Shown piece after piece: positions 1-7,483 of a DNA stretch of 20,060 bases. Below the pieces are notes generated by a model. It worked only from the letters and a program-made list of their open reading frames with translations. It was not told where the DNA came from and searched no databases. Source of the DNA: Thermoplasmata archaeon. Its GTDB lineage: Archaea; Thermoplasmatota; E2; UBA202; JdFR-43. The stretch covers positions 1 through 20,060 of the forward strand of contig JAGHBD010000165.1 in NCBI GenBank assembly GCA_021161135.1, in the 5' to 3' direction. How positions within the stretch are numbered: the stretch's first letter is position 1; each line of letters opens with the position of its first letter. The position numbers and the translations under genes are program-made.

Positions 1-278
1 GCTGTAAGGCGGTCATCTAAGCTAGGATCCTGAAAAACAATTCCAATGCTCTGCCTCACTTTCGCCGCTTCTTTCACAACATCATATCCATTAATTTTCG
101 CCTCGCCACTTGTAGGCTTAAGAAGTGTGGCAAGAATGCTTATCGTCGTTGTTTTTCCAGCCCCGTTTGGCCCCAGCAGGGCGAAAATCTCGCCATATTC
201 TATCTCCAGAGAAATTCCATTTACAGCAACAATGCTACCGAATCTTTTCACCAGATTTCTTACCTCAATTGCTGGCAT
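1..278 (-). CDS. ABC transporter ATP-binding protein, N-terminal part (runs off the left edge)
   Basis: The first 92 codons of an ABC ATPase of the drug-export/NatA class are visible; the rest lies outside the window. The Walker A motif GPNGAGKT is at residues 36-43 and the Q-loop glutamine is near residue 83 (VFQDPSLDD), as in DrrA-like subunits that pair with ABC-2 permeases. The start ATG (276-278) has a clear ribosome binding site, GGAGG at 286-290, seven bases away. It lies inside the end of the upstream PadR gene (14-base overlap), so the two are probably translationally coupled and the repressor probably controls the exporter. The signature motif, Walker B and substrate cannot be judged. 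It is a paralogue of the ATPase at 5132-5836 but not its duplicate neighbour. Confidence 0.9.
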   Translation of the reverse strand, partial: MPAIEVRNLVKRFGSIVAVNGISLEIEYGEIFALLGPNGAGKTTTISILATLLKPTSGEAKINGYDVVKEAAKVRQSIGIVFQDPSLDDRLT

Positions 279-714
279 CTTTCAACCTCCTGTAAAACTC
301 TTCGAGCATTTCATTAGCCCTTTTATTTCCCATTCTTTCAAGCATAAAGATTATCTTTGGCAAAAGAGGGTATTTCTCAATAATTTTCTCTTTCCATCCA
401 ATTGTTGCCTCATCACCAAATACTTCCTCCATTGCCACAATCTGCGAATGGAGTTTTCTGTAGAATTCTTCCTTCGCCATCATTATTTCTTTCATGAACT
501 TTTTTCCTCTCGGCGAGAGCTTATACACGATCCTTCTTCCCTCTTTTTTTCCCTCTATTATTTTTTTCCTTTCCAGTGATTTAAGCAATGGGTAAATTGT
601 TCCAGGGCTGGGCTTATAGCCGAGAACTTCCTCACACCTCTTCATTATATCGTATCCGCTCATTTTCTCCTTCATAAGCTGCTTCAGTATGAATATTTTG
701 AGTACTGTTTTCAT
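265..714 (-). CDS. PadR-family transcriptional regulator
   Basis: This is a 149-residue PadR-type winged-helix repressor, which usually controls a drug or lipid exporter and often itself. The N-terminal wHTH shows the family hallmark SPGTIYPLLKSLE at residues 36-48, followed by the wing (EGRRIVYKLSPRGKK). The C-terminal third is helical and charged, as expected for the dimerisation helices. The frame is open upstream to an ATG at 777, but I place the start at 714: the family begins with a short helix like MKTVLKIFILKQL, and the upstream codons fall in the tandem repeat that looks like the operator and promoter. The gene overlaps the ABC ATPase start by 14 bases on the same strand, so the pair is a regulator-exporter operon. 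The ligand is unknown. Confidence 0.88.
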   Translation of the reverse strand: MKTVLKIFILKQLMKEKMSGYDIMKRCEEVLGYKPSPGTIYPLLKSLERKKIIEGKKEGRRIVYKLSPRGKKFMKEIMMAKEEFYRKLHSQIVAMEEVFGDEATIGWKEKIIEKYPLLPKIIFMLERMGNKRANEMLEEFYRRLKDASN

Positions 715-716
715 AA

Positions 717-744
717 CGAGTTCGATATATCGAGTTCGATATAT
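717..744 (-). promoter_or_regulatory. Tandem 14-bp repeat, probable PadR operator over its own promoter
   Basis: Two perfect head-to-tail copies of CGAGTTCGATATAT (717-730 and 731-744) end two bases upstream of the PadR start codon. Each junction also forms a near-palindrome (ATATCGAGTTCGATAT). On the minus strand the AT-rich part lies about 20-30 bases before the ATG, where an archaeal TATA box for a leaderless transcript would sit. A dimeric PadR binding here would block TBP, giving autorepression. The repeat is seen directly; the operator role is inference from position and from known PadR behaviour. Confidence 0.6.
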
Positions 745-835
745 ATGTTTTGTGGTTATCTTCATCGCTAGAGGCAAATTTTTAGTATCATCAAATTTTA
801 CATCAGGTGGCGAAAGCGATGAGCATATAGCGGCT

Positions 836-1152
836 ATGTATCAGCTCTCTGGAGGATATATTTATACAAGCGATATAAATAAAATTTTGATCCCGATTCT
901 GCATGCAATATTGTTTAATTACGATGCTTCCATATTCTATAGAATAAAGCATTTTGAATGCAGTATAGAGGCAGAGTCTTCTAATGGAATAGATCGCATT
1001 GAAATCTGGGTAGACACGGAAATGAAAGCCTATCAGAACTTTCCAAATGCAAATCCTGCAAAATTAACGTGGATGTGACTTTCAGAGTCTATGATTTTGA
1101 TAACAAGGAGCTTAAAAAGGCAGATTTTCAGGTTTTCATAGTTGTTATGTAA
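836..1152 (+). pseudogene. Frameshifted C-terminal remnant of a secreted surface protein
   Basis: Two overlapping frames together resemble the C-terminal beta domain found at the ends of many archaeal secreted proteins. The first frame (from 836) has a GGYIYTSDI stretch and GIDRIEIWVDTEMKAY, like the usual 'GI-RVEFYVDG-LK' strand pair, and stops at 1078. The second frame, continuing from about 1057, gives NVDVTFRVYDFDNKEL and then KKADFQVFIVV, the expected final strands, and stops at 1152. One indel near 1057-1065 would join them. There is no signal peptide or catalytic part upstream, so I read it as a truncated, frameshifted leftover and not a working gene. The domain resemblance is from memory of family patterns. 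Confidence 0.42.
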
Positions 1153-1157
1153 ATACA

Positions 1158-1172
1158 GCTAAACTTTTATTT
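1158..1172 (+). promoter_or_regulatory. Probable TATA promoter of folD
   Basis: An AT-rich element (AAACTTTTATTT, 1161-1172) is centred about 26 bases before the folD ATG at 1192. No Shine-Dalgarno sequence precedes that ATG, which fits a leaderless archaeal transcript starting at or next to the start codon. Confidence 0.4.
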
Positions 1173-1191
1173 CCACGAACTGATAACATTC

Positions 1192-2016
1192 ATGCACATT
1201 ATTGATGGCAGAAAAATAGCGGCAGAGATGGAGGAAAAAATAAAAAGGGAGACAGATGGAAAAGAAATAAAAATTGCTACAGTTGTCATAAAAGGAAATG
1301 AGGAATCATGGCTTTTTGCCCGTCTTAAAGATAAAGCATGCAAAAGGGTGGGCATTCAGCATGAAATCATTGGCTTGGATTATGATGAGCAGGAGAAAAT
1401 TGAAGAAGAAGTGGTTAAGTTAAGCAGGGATGAGAGCATAACAGGCATAAACATTCAGCTCCCCCTGCCTTCTGGCATAGACTATCATTCCCTTGTGGAA
1501 AAAATAGATGTGAGGAAAGATATAGAAGGAATGCATCCATATAACATTGGTTGCCTCCTGCTTGGAAAGGAAGAAATTATCCCATGCACTCCAAAAGCCA
1601 TACTGAGAATTCTTCAGCATGAGAATGTGGAACTTCAAGGAAAAGAAGTTGTTATAGTCAATCATAGCAACATAATCGGCAAACCCCTTGCCTTGTTAAT
1701 GCTCAACAGAAATGCCACTGTTACAGTATGTCATGTGTATACAAAAAATCTGGCAATGCACACAAAAAAGGCAGAGATACTCATCACAGCAACAGGTGTG
1801 AAATGGCTCATAAAAGAAGAGCATGTGAGCAAGGGCTGCATAATAATTGATGCAGGAATAAAAAAGGATGCTGGTAAGGTATATGGAGATGTTCATGAAA
1901 GTGCCGCAAAAAAAGCGAGGGCGGTGACGCCTGTGCCTGGCGGCGTGGGTCCAGTTACCATAGCGAGTTTGCTTGAGAATGCTGTTGAGACGTATAAAAA
2001 ACTTCATAAAGGGTAA
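1192..2016 (+). CDS. folD: Bifunctional methylenetetrahydrofolate dehydrogenase / methenyltetrahydrofolate cyclohydrolase (FolD)
   Basis: A cytosolic one-carbon enzyme that interconverts 5,10-methylene-, methenyl- and 10-formyl-tetrahydrofolate. At 274 residues it is slightly shorter than the usual 280-300. Family marks: catalytic lysine K46 in RLKDKACKRVGI, the QLPLPSGID motif, KDIEGMHPYNIG, the Rossmann segment VVIVNHSNIIGKPLA, and the C-terminal TPVPGGVGPVTIASLLEN. Two departures are visible. The tyrosine four residues before the catalytic lysine (Y50 in E. coli FolD) is phenylalanine (F42). The cofactor loop, often GRS before xIVGKP, reads NHS. Both catalytic halves otherwise look intact. 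The gene leads a plus-strand group with the M50 protease (13 bases downstream) and the hydrolase, though function does not link them. Confidence 0.95.
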   Translation: MHIIDGRKIAAEMEEKIKRETDGKEIKIATVVIKGNEESWLFARLKDKACKRVGIQHEIIGLDYDEQEKIEEEVVKLSRDESITGINIQLPLPSGIDYHSLVEKIDVRKDIEGMHPYNIGCLLLGKEEIIPCTPKAILRILQHENVELQGKEVVIVNHSNIIGKPLALLMLNRNATVTVCHVYTKNLAMHTKKAEILITATGVKWLIKEEHVSKGCIIIDAGIKKDAGKVYGDVHESAAKKARAVTPVPGGVGPVTIASLLENAVETYKKLHKG

Positions 2017-2029
2017 CAATTTTTTCCTC

Positions 2030-2668
2030 ATGGATAGGAGGGTCTATTATTCTTTTCATGAGATTCCATTTGGGTATGAGTATGGATATATAAAGCCAAG
2101 AATGGGTTTCAGCAGCAGAGAGATAAAGGAAATTTTGATATCTGTGATTGTCCTTTCTCTTGCCTTTGCCATTGCATGGACACGTGGTGCATATAGCCTC
2201 CTCCTCTATTTCCTTCCAGTTTCATTTTTAGCTGTTGTAACTGCATTTGCATGCCATGAAATTGCTCACAAATACGCCGGCATAAGATATGGTTACTGGT
2301 CAGAGTATCGAATGTTTCCTCAAGGTCTTTTATTCGCCCTTTTACTCAGCTTCATTGGTTTTGTTTTCGCTGCCCCTGGAGCTGTAATGATATTTGGTAT
2401 GCCAAGCAGGGAGGAAAGTGGAAAAATTTCTATGGCAGGACCGATGGCGAATATATTCGTTGCCATTATTTTTATGCTGCTCGCCTCATTTGGCATACTT
2501 TACAATGTCTTCATTTTTGTGTCCCACATCAACGCCTTTCTCGCCTTTTTCAATTTAATTCCATTTGGCCCATTAGATGGAAGAAAAATTTTTGCATGGA
2601 ATGTGATAGTGTGGATAGCAATGATTGTTATGAGTGTTGCATTGATGATAATTTCTTTTATGATTTAA
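2030..2668 (+). CDS. Small membrane-embedded M50 (site-2 protease-like) metalloprotease
   Basis: A 212-residue polytopic membrane protein with both halves of the M50 active site: HEIAH (residues 76-80) in a hydrophobic helix, and NLIPFGPLDG (175-184) carrying the second-sphere zinc ligand D183. Hydrophobic helices lie at about 36-50, 55-75, 98-122, 137-160, 162-178 and 190-212. This is the short archaeal S2P-like form without PDZ or CBS domains. Such enzymes cut membrane-spanning substrates within the bilayer; the substrate here is unknown. The frame is open back into folD (1973), but the ATG at 2030, just after the folD stop, gives a sensible N-terminus; there is no clear ribosome binding site. 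The downstream hydrolase starts 11 bases after the stop. Confidence 0.85.
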   Translation: MDRRVYYSFHEIPFGYEYGYIKPRMGFSSREIKEILISVIVLSLAFAIAWTRGAYSLLLYFLPVSFLAVVTAFACHEIAHKYAGIRYGYWSEYRMFPQGLLFALLLSFIGFVFAAPGAVMIFGMPSREESGKISMAGPMANIFVAIIFMLLASFGILYNVFIFVSHINAFLAFFNLIPFGPLDGRKIFAWNVIVWIAMIVMSVALMIISFMI

Positions 2669-2679
2669 CAAAAAACGAA

Positions 2680-3654
2680 ATGATTTTTAGTCCAGCACAA
2701 TTTAAAATCATGAGATGGGCAATGACAATTCTATCTGCCTTTATACTCATTGCTTCCTCATTTGCAATGCCGGGCAAAGCAATAGGAATAAGGTACAGAG
2801 ACGAAATTTTCTCTCACGTGGATATCACGAAAGATGTTATATATGGCGAGAACTACGATTTTACAGGGCAACTCGTAAAACTGAAAATGGATGTTTATGA
2901 GCCTCATGGTGATGATGCAGAAAAAAGAGCACTCATTATATTCATTCATGGCGGCGGTTTTACTGGCGGGGATAAAGCAACTAAACAATGGGTTTTCCTC
3001 TGCACAACTTTTGCCAAACGTGGCTATGTTACAGCATCGATAAACTATCGCCTTCAAAAGCCAGGAAATGTTACTGCACATGCTATAACGGAAGCAATGC
3101 ATGATGCGAAAGCAGCGGTTCGCTATTTCAGAGCCCATGCCTCAGAATGGAGAATAGATGAAGAAAAAATTGCACTCGTGGGCGGCTCAGCAGGAGCTAT
3201 AACAGCACTGCATGCAACATATCTGACAGAGCCAGAATATGAAGGGAATAGTGGTAACGAAGGATATTCTTCCAACGTTTCAGCATGTATCGATTTATGG
3301 GGAGGACTTTATGATAATGTTAGCAAGATAGATGCTGGGGAGCCACCAGTATGCATCATTCATGGCACAGAAGACAAAGGAGTGCCCTTCAGCGAAGCAT
3401 TGAATATATCGGAGAGATGCAGGGAAGTTGGAGTGTATTGCGAATTACATCCTTTAAAAGGCGAAGGACATGCCCCGTGGCATCTCATAGATGAATTCCT
3501 TCCATGGATGGTGAATTTCCTGTATAAAAAAATGATTGGATTGAATGTGAAGGAAACCGACGAAGGAGATAAAATACCTTTCATCGGATTACCACACTTC
3601 ATATATGTAATTTTACTGATGATTCTTTTAAGAATGGTGAGAGATGTTTATTGA
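2680..3654 (+). CDS. Secreted alpha/beta hydrolase (esterase-like) with C-terminal membrane anchor
   Basis: An alpha/beta-hydrolase of the carboxylesterase/BD-FAE type, 324 residues from the ATG at 2680. The oxyanion motif HGGGF is at 90-94, the nucleophile elbow GGSAG at 168-172 (S170), and the acid and base are D232 (GTEDKGVP) and H264 (GEGHAPWH), so the triad is complete. A hydrophobic N-terminus (about 14-30, ending near FAMPGKA) looks like a signal peptide or anchor; an alternative start at 2710 (MRWAMTILSA) would give a tighter signal peptide. A second hydrophobic stretch lies at the very C-terminus (304-319) followed by RMVRDVY, so the catalytic domain probably sits outside the cell, held at the membrane. 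Substrate unknown, likely a small ester. It follows the M50 gene by 11 bases. Confidence 0.82.
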   Translation: MIFSPAQFKIMRWAMTILSAFILIASSFAMPGKAIGIRYRDEIFSHVDITKDVIYGENYDFTGQLVKLKMDVYEPHGDDAEKRALIIFIHGGGFTGGDKATKQWVFLCTTFAKRGYVTASINYRLQKPGNVTAHAITEAMHDAKAAVRYFRAHASEWRIDEEKIALVGGSAGAITALHATYLTEPEYEGNSGNEGYSSNVSACIDLWGGLYDNVSKIDAGEPPVCIIHGTEDKGVPFSEALNISERCREVGVYCELHPLKGEGHAPWHLIDEFLPWMVNFLYKKMIGLNVKETDEGDKIPFIGLPHFIYVILLMILLRMVRDVY

Positions 3655-3896
3655 AGGAATATAGTTGATGTAAAAAAGGAGATATGTCTAGCAGTAATAG
3701 AAGCGGAAAGAAATATAAAGGAGAGTGGAACAAAGGCATAAAGAATACTCATGTTATATTCTACCAGCTTCATTGATACTCATATTCATAATAAAAAGTT
3801 CTTTCCCCTGCCCTCCATTTTGTGAGAATAGGTGATAAGGGTTACTTGGTGTTGATGAACAAAGATTGATGGATGCGATTATTGAGGCTGAATGGT

Positions 3897-5135
3897 TTAT
3901 CTTTTCCAGAACAATTTCTTTCCATTCCTCATCATTCCAACAAGCAGTAAATCTGTTTTGAAGATATAGGCGGCTATTGCTATGCATATTAATGAGAAGA
4001 TGAAAGAGTATGCTATTCCTGCAACAACAATGCTGTATGCATCTAAAAGTAGAAACGAAGGGGCCATCATGGGATGGGAAAATGGTATGGCGAAAATTAT
4101 GGTCTTTAAGGAAAAGGGCAGAGAGGCAAATCCCTTAAACATTATCAGAAACATTGGAATAATTGCTAATGCAGAAATAGGCAGAGTCAAGGTTTGGGCT
4201 GACTTATAATTTTTGGCAAAAGCCCCTATAACAATGCATAGAGATAAGCCAGCAAGCAAGGAAGAAAACAATGACAGTGAAATAAAAACATAATCGAGAA
4301 TATCGAGTTTAAGGCCATATTCTGATAAATCAATTTTTTCACCTGAAAATGAGCTGATGTAATAACCAAAGCCTGCCATATAAATCATTGCAATGATGAA
4401 GCCAACAATGGCAGCACCCATTATTTTCCCAGCTATTATATTGCTTCTTTTCACCGGCAGTGTTAACAATGTTTCCAGTGTTTTATTTTCCTTTTCCATT
4501 CCCATCGAGGTAATAACCATTCCCCCAGAGGTTAAAATTATGATCATCACTATTATTGGCACTGTCGTTGATTGTGTAGAGAAAAACTGGAGTATTACAG
4601 AAGGAGAAACATCTATCTCTTTCTCCTTAAAAACTGTCAGTTCTTCCTCATTAATTGGATTTGACACAAAACTTGCATTTATCTTTCTTTCCTCCAAAAT
4701 ATTATTCGCTATCTCTCTTTCTGCAATCTCAATAATGTTTTTTATAGTTTCATACGGGAATGCATTCGCTATACCTATATCGTTAATAACCCAGTAAATT
4801 TTAACCCCTGCTTTAGAAAAATTCTCTATATTTGAAGAAAAATTTGATGGTACTTCTATTAACGCAAACCCTTTTCTTTCCTTTACTTCTTCAATGCTAT
4901 TGTTCCACGTAACTATATTGCAATAAGCTTTCATTACATCCACAAAAATTTTTGATGCATTTCCATCATCATTACATGCTAGACCTATTTTTGGCATTTC
5001 CTTTGCTTTCTCTGCTGCCTCTCCAAAAAAGTTTCCCATGCCCGCAAAAATAATGAACATTAGGACGACAGGTAGAACTGTTGCTGGCGTTAGTAATTCT
5101 TTGACTTCCTTTTTAACTATATTCAGCAAACTCAT
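3897..5135 (-). CDS. ABC-2 type transporter permease (NatB-like)
   Basis: A 412-residue membrane subunit of an ABC exporter. One N-terminal transmembrane helix (about 17-35) is followed by a large extracytoplasmic domain (about 40-190), then a C-terminal bundle of helices near 192-211, 235-258, 283-307, 317-335 and 368-392. The cytoplasmic loop after the second helix contains MEKENKTLETLLTLPVKR (213-230), the E-x-x-x-TLE-x-LL-x-x-P pattern typical of ABC-2 permeases. The gene overlaps the end of its ATPase by four bases (ATGA), so the two surely form one transporter. The closest general match is the NatAB sodium-export class, but the cargo cannot be read from sequence. The stop is followed by 242 bases of convergent spacer. 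Confidence 0.92.
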   Translation of the reverse strand: MSLLNIVKKEVKELLTPATVLPVVLMFIIFAGMGNFFGEAAEKAKEMPKIGLACNDDGNASKIFVDVMKAYCNIVTWNNSIEEVKERKGFALIEVPSNFSSNIENFSKAGVKIYWVINDIGIANAFPYETIKNIIEIAEREIANNILEERKINASFVSNPINEEELTVFKEKEIDVSPSVILQFFSTQSTTVPIIVMIIILTSGGMVITSMGMEKENKTLETLLTLPVKRSNIIAGKIMGAAIVGFIIAMIYMAGFGYYISSFSGEKIDLSEYGLKLDILDYVFISLSLFSSLLAGLSLCIVIGAFAKNYKSAQTLTLPISALAIIPMFLIMFKGFASLPFSLKTIIFAIPFSHPMMAPSFLLLDAYSIVVAGIAYSFIFSLICIAIAAYIFKTDLLLVGMMRNGKKLFWKR

Positions 5136-5836
5136 TTTATCGCCCTTATAAAAACCTCCTCTATGTTTTTGGCATCGTATTTTTCTTTCAGCTTCTCTGG
5201 CTCATCTATTTCAATTATTCTCCCAGCATCTATCAAAGCTATTCTATCACATATATATTCAACCTCCAGCATGTTATGGGAGGAAATAAGGAAAGTCATT
5301 CCTTCCTTGGCAAATCTTTTTATCATTTCTCTTATCTCGTTTGCATTTATCACATCCAAGCCAGAAGTAGGCTCATCTAAAATTGCCAATTTTGGCATTG
5401 TCATCAACGCCCTCGCAAGTAGCAGCCGCCTCACCATTCCCTTGCTGTAATTTTCTATTTTGTCATCAATTCTATCTCCAAGCTTTGATATTTCTATACC
5501 ACGCTGTAAAATTTCTTTTCCATCAAAAAAAGAAGCAATGAATGCCAGATATTGCCTTCCCGTCATATTTTTGTATGCTCCTGCCTCCTCTGGCAGATAA
5601 GATATTATTTTCCTTATTTCATCATCGTTTATACCGACTTCCAGCCCAAATATTTTTGCTTCTCCATCGCTCTTTTTGATGAGTGTCGCCAATATGCGCA
5701 ATATGGTTGTCTTTCCCGCTCCATTTGGTCCAATCAATCCAAAAATTTCTCCTTCCTCAACGCTAAATGAAACACCTTTAACTGCCTCAAACTCGCCGTA
5801 TCTTTTGACGAGGTTTTTTACCTCTATGGCTTTCAT
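5132..5836 (-). CDS. ABC transporter ATP-binding protein (NatA-like)
   Basis: A complete 234-residue ABC ATPase. Walker A GPNGAGKT is at 36-43, Walker B is LAILDEPTSGLD, and the switch histidine is in SSHNM. The signature motif reads YSKGM in place of LSGGQ, a variant common among ATPases that serve ABC-2 exporters. It powers the permease encoded next (4-base overlap) and itself starts inside the last codons of the acyl-CoA synthetase gene (4-base overlap). A strong GGAGG lies two bases before its ATG. The three genes must be made from one message. Hydrolysis competence looks intact; the substrate is unknown. Confidence 0.94.
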   Translation of the reverse strand: MKAIEVKNLVKRYGEFEAVKGVSFSVEEGEIFGLIGPNGAGKTTILRILATLIKKSDGEAKIFGLEVGINDDEIRKIISYLPEEAGAYKNMTGRQYLAFIASFFDGKEILQRGIEISKLGDRIDDKIENYSKGMVRRLLLARALMTMPKLAILDEPTSGLDVINANEIREMIKRFAKEGMTFLISSHNMLEVEYICDRIALIDAGRIIEIDEPEKLKEKYDAKNIEEVFIRAIK

Positions 5837-7446
5837 TTCCTCCCAAGTTTCTCCTTTGCTATCTCACGCAACTTAAATTTCTGTATTTTTCCGCTTGCTG
5901 TCATTGGCCATTCATTTGTGAAGAAAATGTATTTTGGCACTTTATAGCGTGCAATATTCTGCTTGCAAAATTCCTTTATTTCCTCCTCTGTCGCCTCTTT
6001 GCCCTCCTTAAGCTGAATGAATGCTGCAACCTCCTCACCATATTCCGGATGGGGCACACCTACGACCTGCACTTCTTTTATCTTTGGATGGCGATACAGA
6101 AATTCTTCTATTTCACGAGGATAAACATTTTCTCCTCCTCTTATGATCATATCATCTACTCTGCCAAGAATATAGATGTAGCCATCGTTATCCATCATTG
6201 CTAAATCCTTTGCATGCAACCATCCATTTTCTATTGTTTTTGCCGTCGCTTCCTCCATCTTATAATAGCCCTTCATTATGTTGTAGCCTCTCGCCACCAG
6301 CTCGCCAGGAGTATTGGGTGGTACTTCCTCTAAGGTGCCCGGCTCAACAATCTTTACCTCAACATGAGGTATTGGCTTGCCAACTGTCTTCACTCTTTTT
6401 TCCAGCGGATCATCTCTCTTTGTCATTGTGATTACTGGTGATGCTTCGGTAAGCCCATAAGCAATTGTCATTTCCTTTGCATGCATATCCTCCATAACTC
6501 GCCTCATTACTTCTTCCGGGCAGGGAGCGCCGGCCATTATTCCAGTGCGAAGCGACGACAAATCATACTTTTCAAAATCGGGATGATTGAGTTCTCGAAC
6601 AAACATCGTCGGCACTCCATGCAAGGCGGTGCATTTTTCTTTATCAACAGCCTGCAAAACCTTTTCGGCATCAAAAATTTCGATTGGCACCATTGTTGCT
6701 CCATGAACTACACAATTCAAAGTGGATAAAACGCAACCGAAACAATGGAAAAATGGCACAGGGATGCAAAGCCTATCCTTATTGCTAAAATCGAGGTATT
6801 TTCCAACCCAGTAGGCATTATTGACAATATTGTAATGAGTAAGCATCACACCTTTTGGAAAACCTGTTGTGCCAGAAGTATATTGCATATTCACAACATC
6901 ATGACAGTCCAAGCTATTCTGTATTTCCCTTAGCTCATCATCGCTCACTTCTTTTCCCATATCAACTATATCCTGCCAGTTTAGCAGCCCGGGATAATCT
7001 CCTTTTCCAATAAAAACAGCATGCTCAAATTTTGGAAAATTCGGGGATTTCTCGCCTCTTTTTATTTCTGGCATTACTTTATACAAAGTTTCAACATAAT
7101 TCACATCCTTAAATTTTTCAACGAGGAAAAGAACCTTTGTATCGGATTGCTTTAATAAATATTCGAGTTCCGCCGCCTTGTAATATGTGTTGACGGTAAC
7201 AAGAACAGCCCCTATTTTTGCTGTAGCGAATTGCAGAATAACCCACTCGGGCACATTATATGCCCATACCGCCACATGATCTCCTTTTTTTACGCCTAAT
7301 TTTAATAAACCCTTCGCAACCTTTTCCACTATCTCTTTAAATTCCTTGTATGTATATCGTGGGCCATCCAGATAAACGAGAGCATCATTATCAGGGTATT
7401 TGGCGGCGGTATCGTCCAGAACCTCACCAAGTGTTTTTTCAATCAT
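5833..7446 (-). CDS. AMP-forming acyl-CoA synthetase
   Basis: A 537-residue adenylate-forming enzyme of the ANL superfamily that activates a carboxylic acid with ATP and joins it to CoA. The P-loop YTSGTTGFPKG is at 189-199, followed by the YGLTEASP region; the hinge is GYIYILGRVDDMIIRGGENV, and the C-terminal A10 lysine is K520 in MTASGKIQK. Length and motif spacing match medium/long-chain fatty acyl-CoA ligases, but the acid is not determined. The gene heads a minus-strand operon: its stop overlaps the ABC ATPase start by four bases. An AT-rich promoter element lies 23-36 bases before its ATG. Co-translation of an acyl-CoA ligase with an exporter is uncommon and may mean that the transporter handles a lipid or organic acid. 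Confidence 0.92.
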   Translation of the reverse strand: MIEKTLGEVLDDTAAKYPDNDALVYLDGPRYTYKEFKEIVEKVAKGLLKLGVKKGDHVAVWAYNVPEWVILQFATAKIGAVLVTVNTYYKAAELEYLLKQSDTKVLFLVEKFKDVNYVETLYKVMPEIKRGEKSPNFPKFEHAVFIGKGDYPGLLNWQDIVDMGKEVSDDELREIQNSLDCHDVVNMQYTSGTTGFPKGVMLTHYNIVNNAYWVGKYLDFSNKDRLCIPVPFFHCFGCVLSTLNCVVHGATMVPIEIFDAEKVLQAVDKEKCTALHGVPTMFVRELNHPDFEKYDLSSLRTGIMAGAPCPEEVMRRVMEDMHAKEMTIAYGLTEASPVITMTKRDDPLEKRVKTVGKPIPHVEVKIVEPGTLEEVPPNTPGELVARGYNIMKGYYKMEEATAKTIENGWLHAKDLAMMDNDGYIYILGRVDDMIIRGGENVYPREIEEFLYRHPKIKEVQVVGVPHPEYGEEVAAFIQLKEGKEATEEEIKEFCKQNIARYKVPKYIFFTNEWPMTASGKIQKFKLREIAKEKLGRK

Positions 7447-7468
7447 GGAGATGAATGTTTTTTGCCTT

Positions 7469-7482
7469 CATAAAATTTATTG
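7469..7482 (-). promoter_or_regulatory. Probable TATA promoter of the acyl-CoA synthetase/ABC operon
   Basis: Read on the minus strand, CAATAAATTTTATG (7482 down to 7469) lies 23-36 bases before the ATG at 7446, the normal place for a TATA box of a leaderless or nearly leaderless transcript. It begins one base after the stop of the upstream peptidase gene, so the operon may be transcribed separately from the peptidase despite only 37 bases between them. Confidence 0.45.
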
Positions 7483-7483
7483 C

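Noticed and set aside
689..1078. 129-codon plus-strand frame starting inside the PadR operator
   Set aside because: Its first third is antisense to padR and its promoter. Only the part from about 836 looks coding, and that is better read as a frameshifted remnant continuing to 1152.
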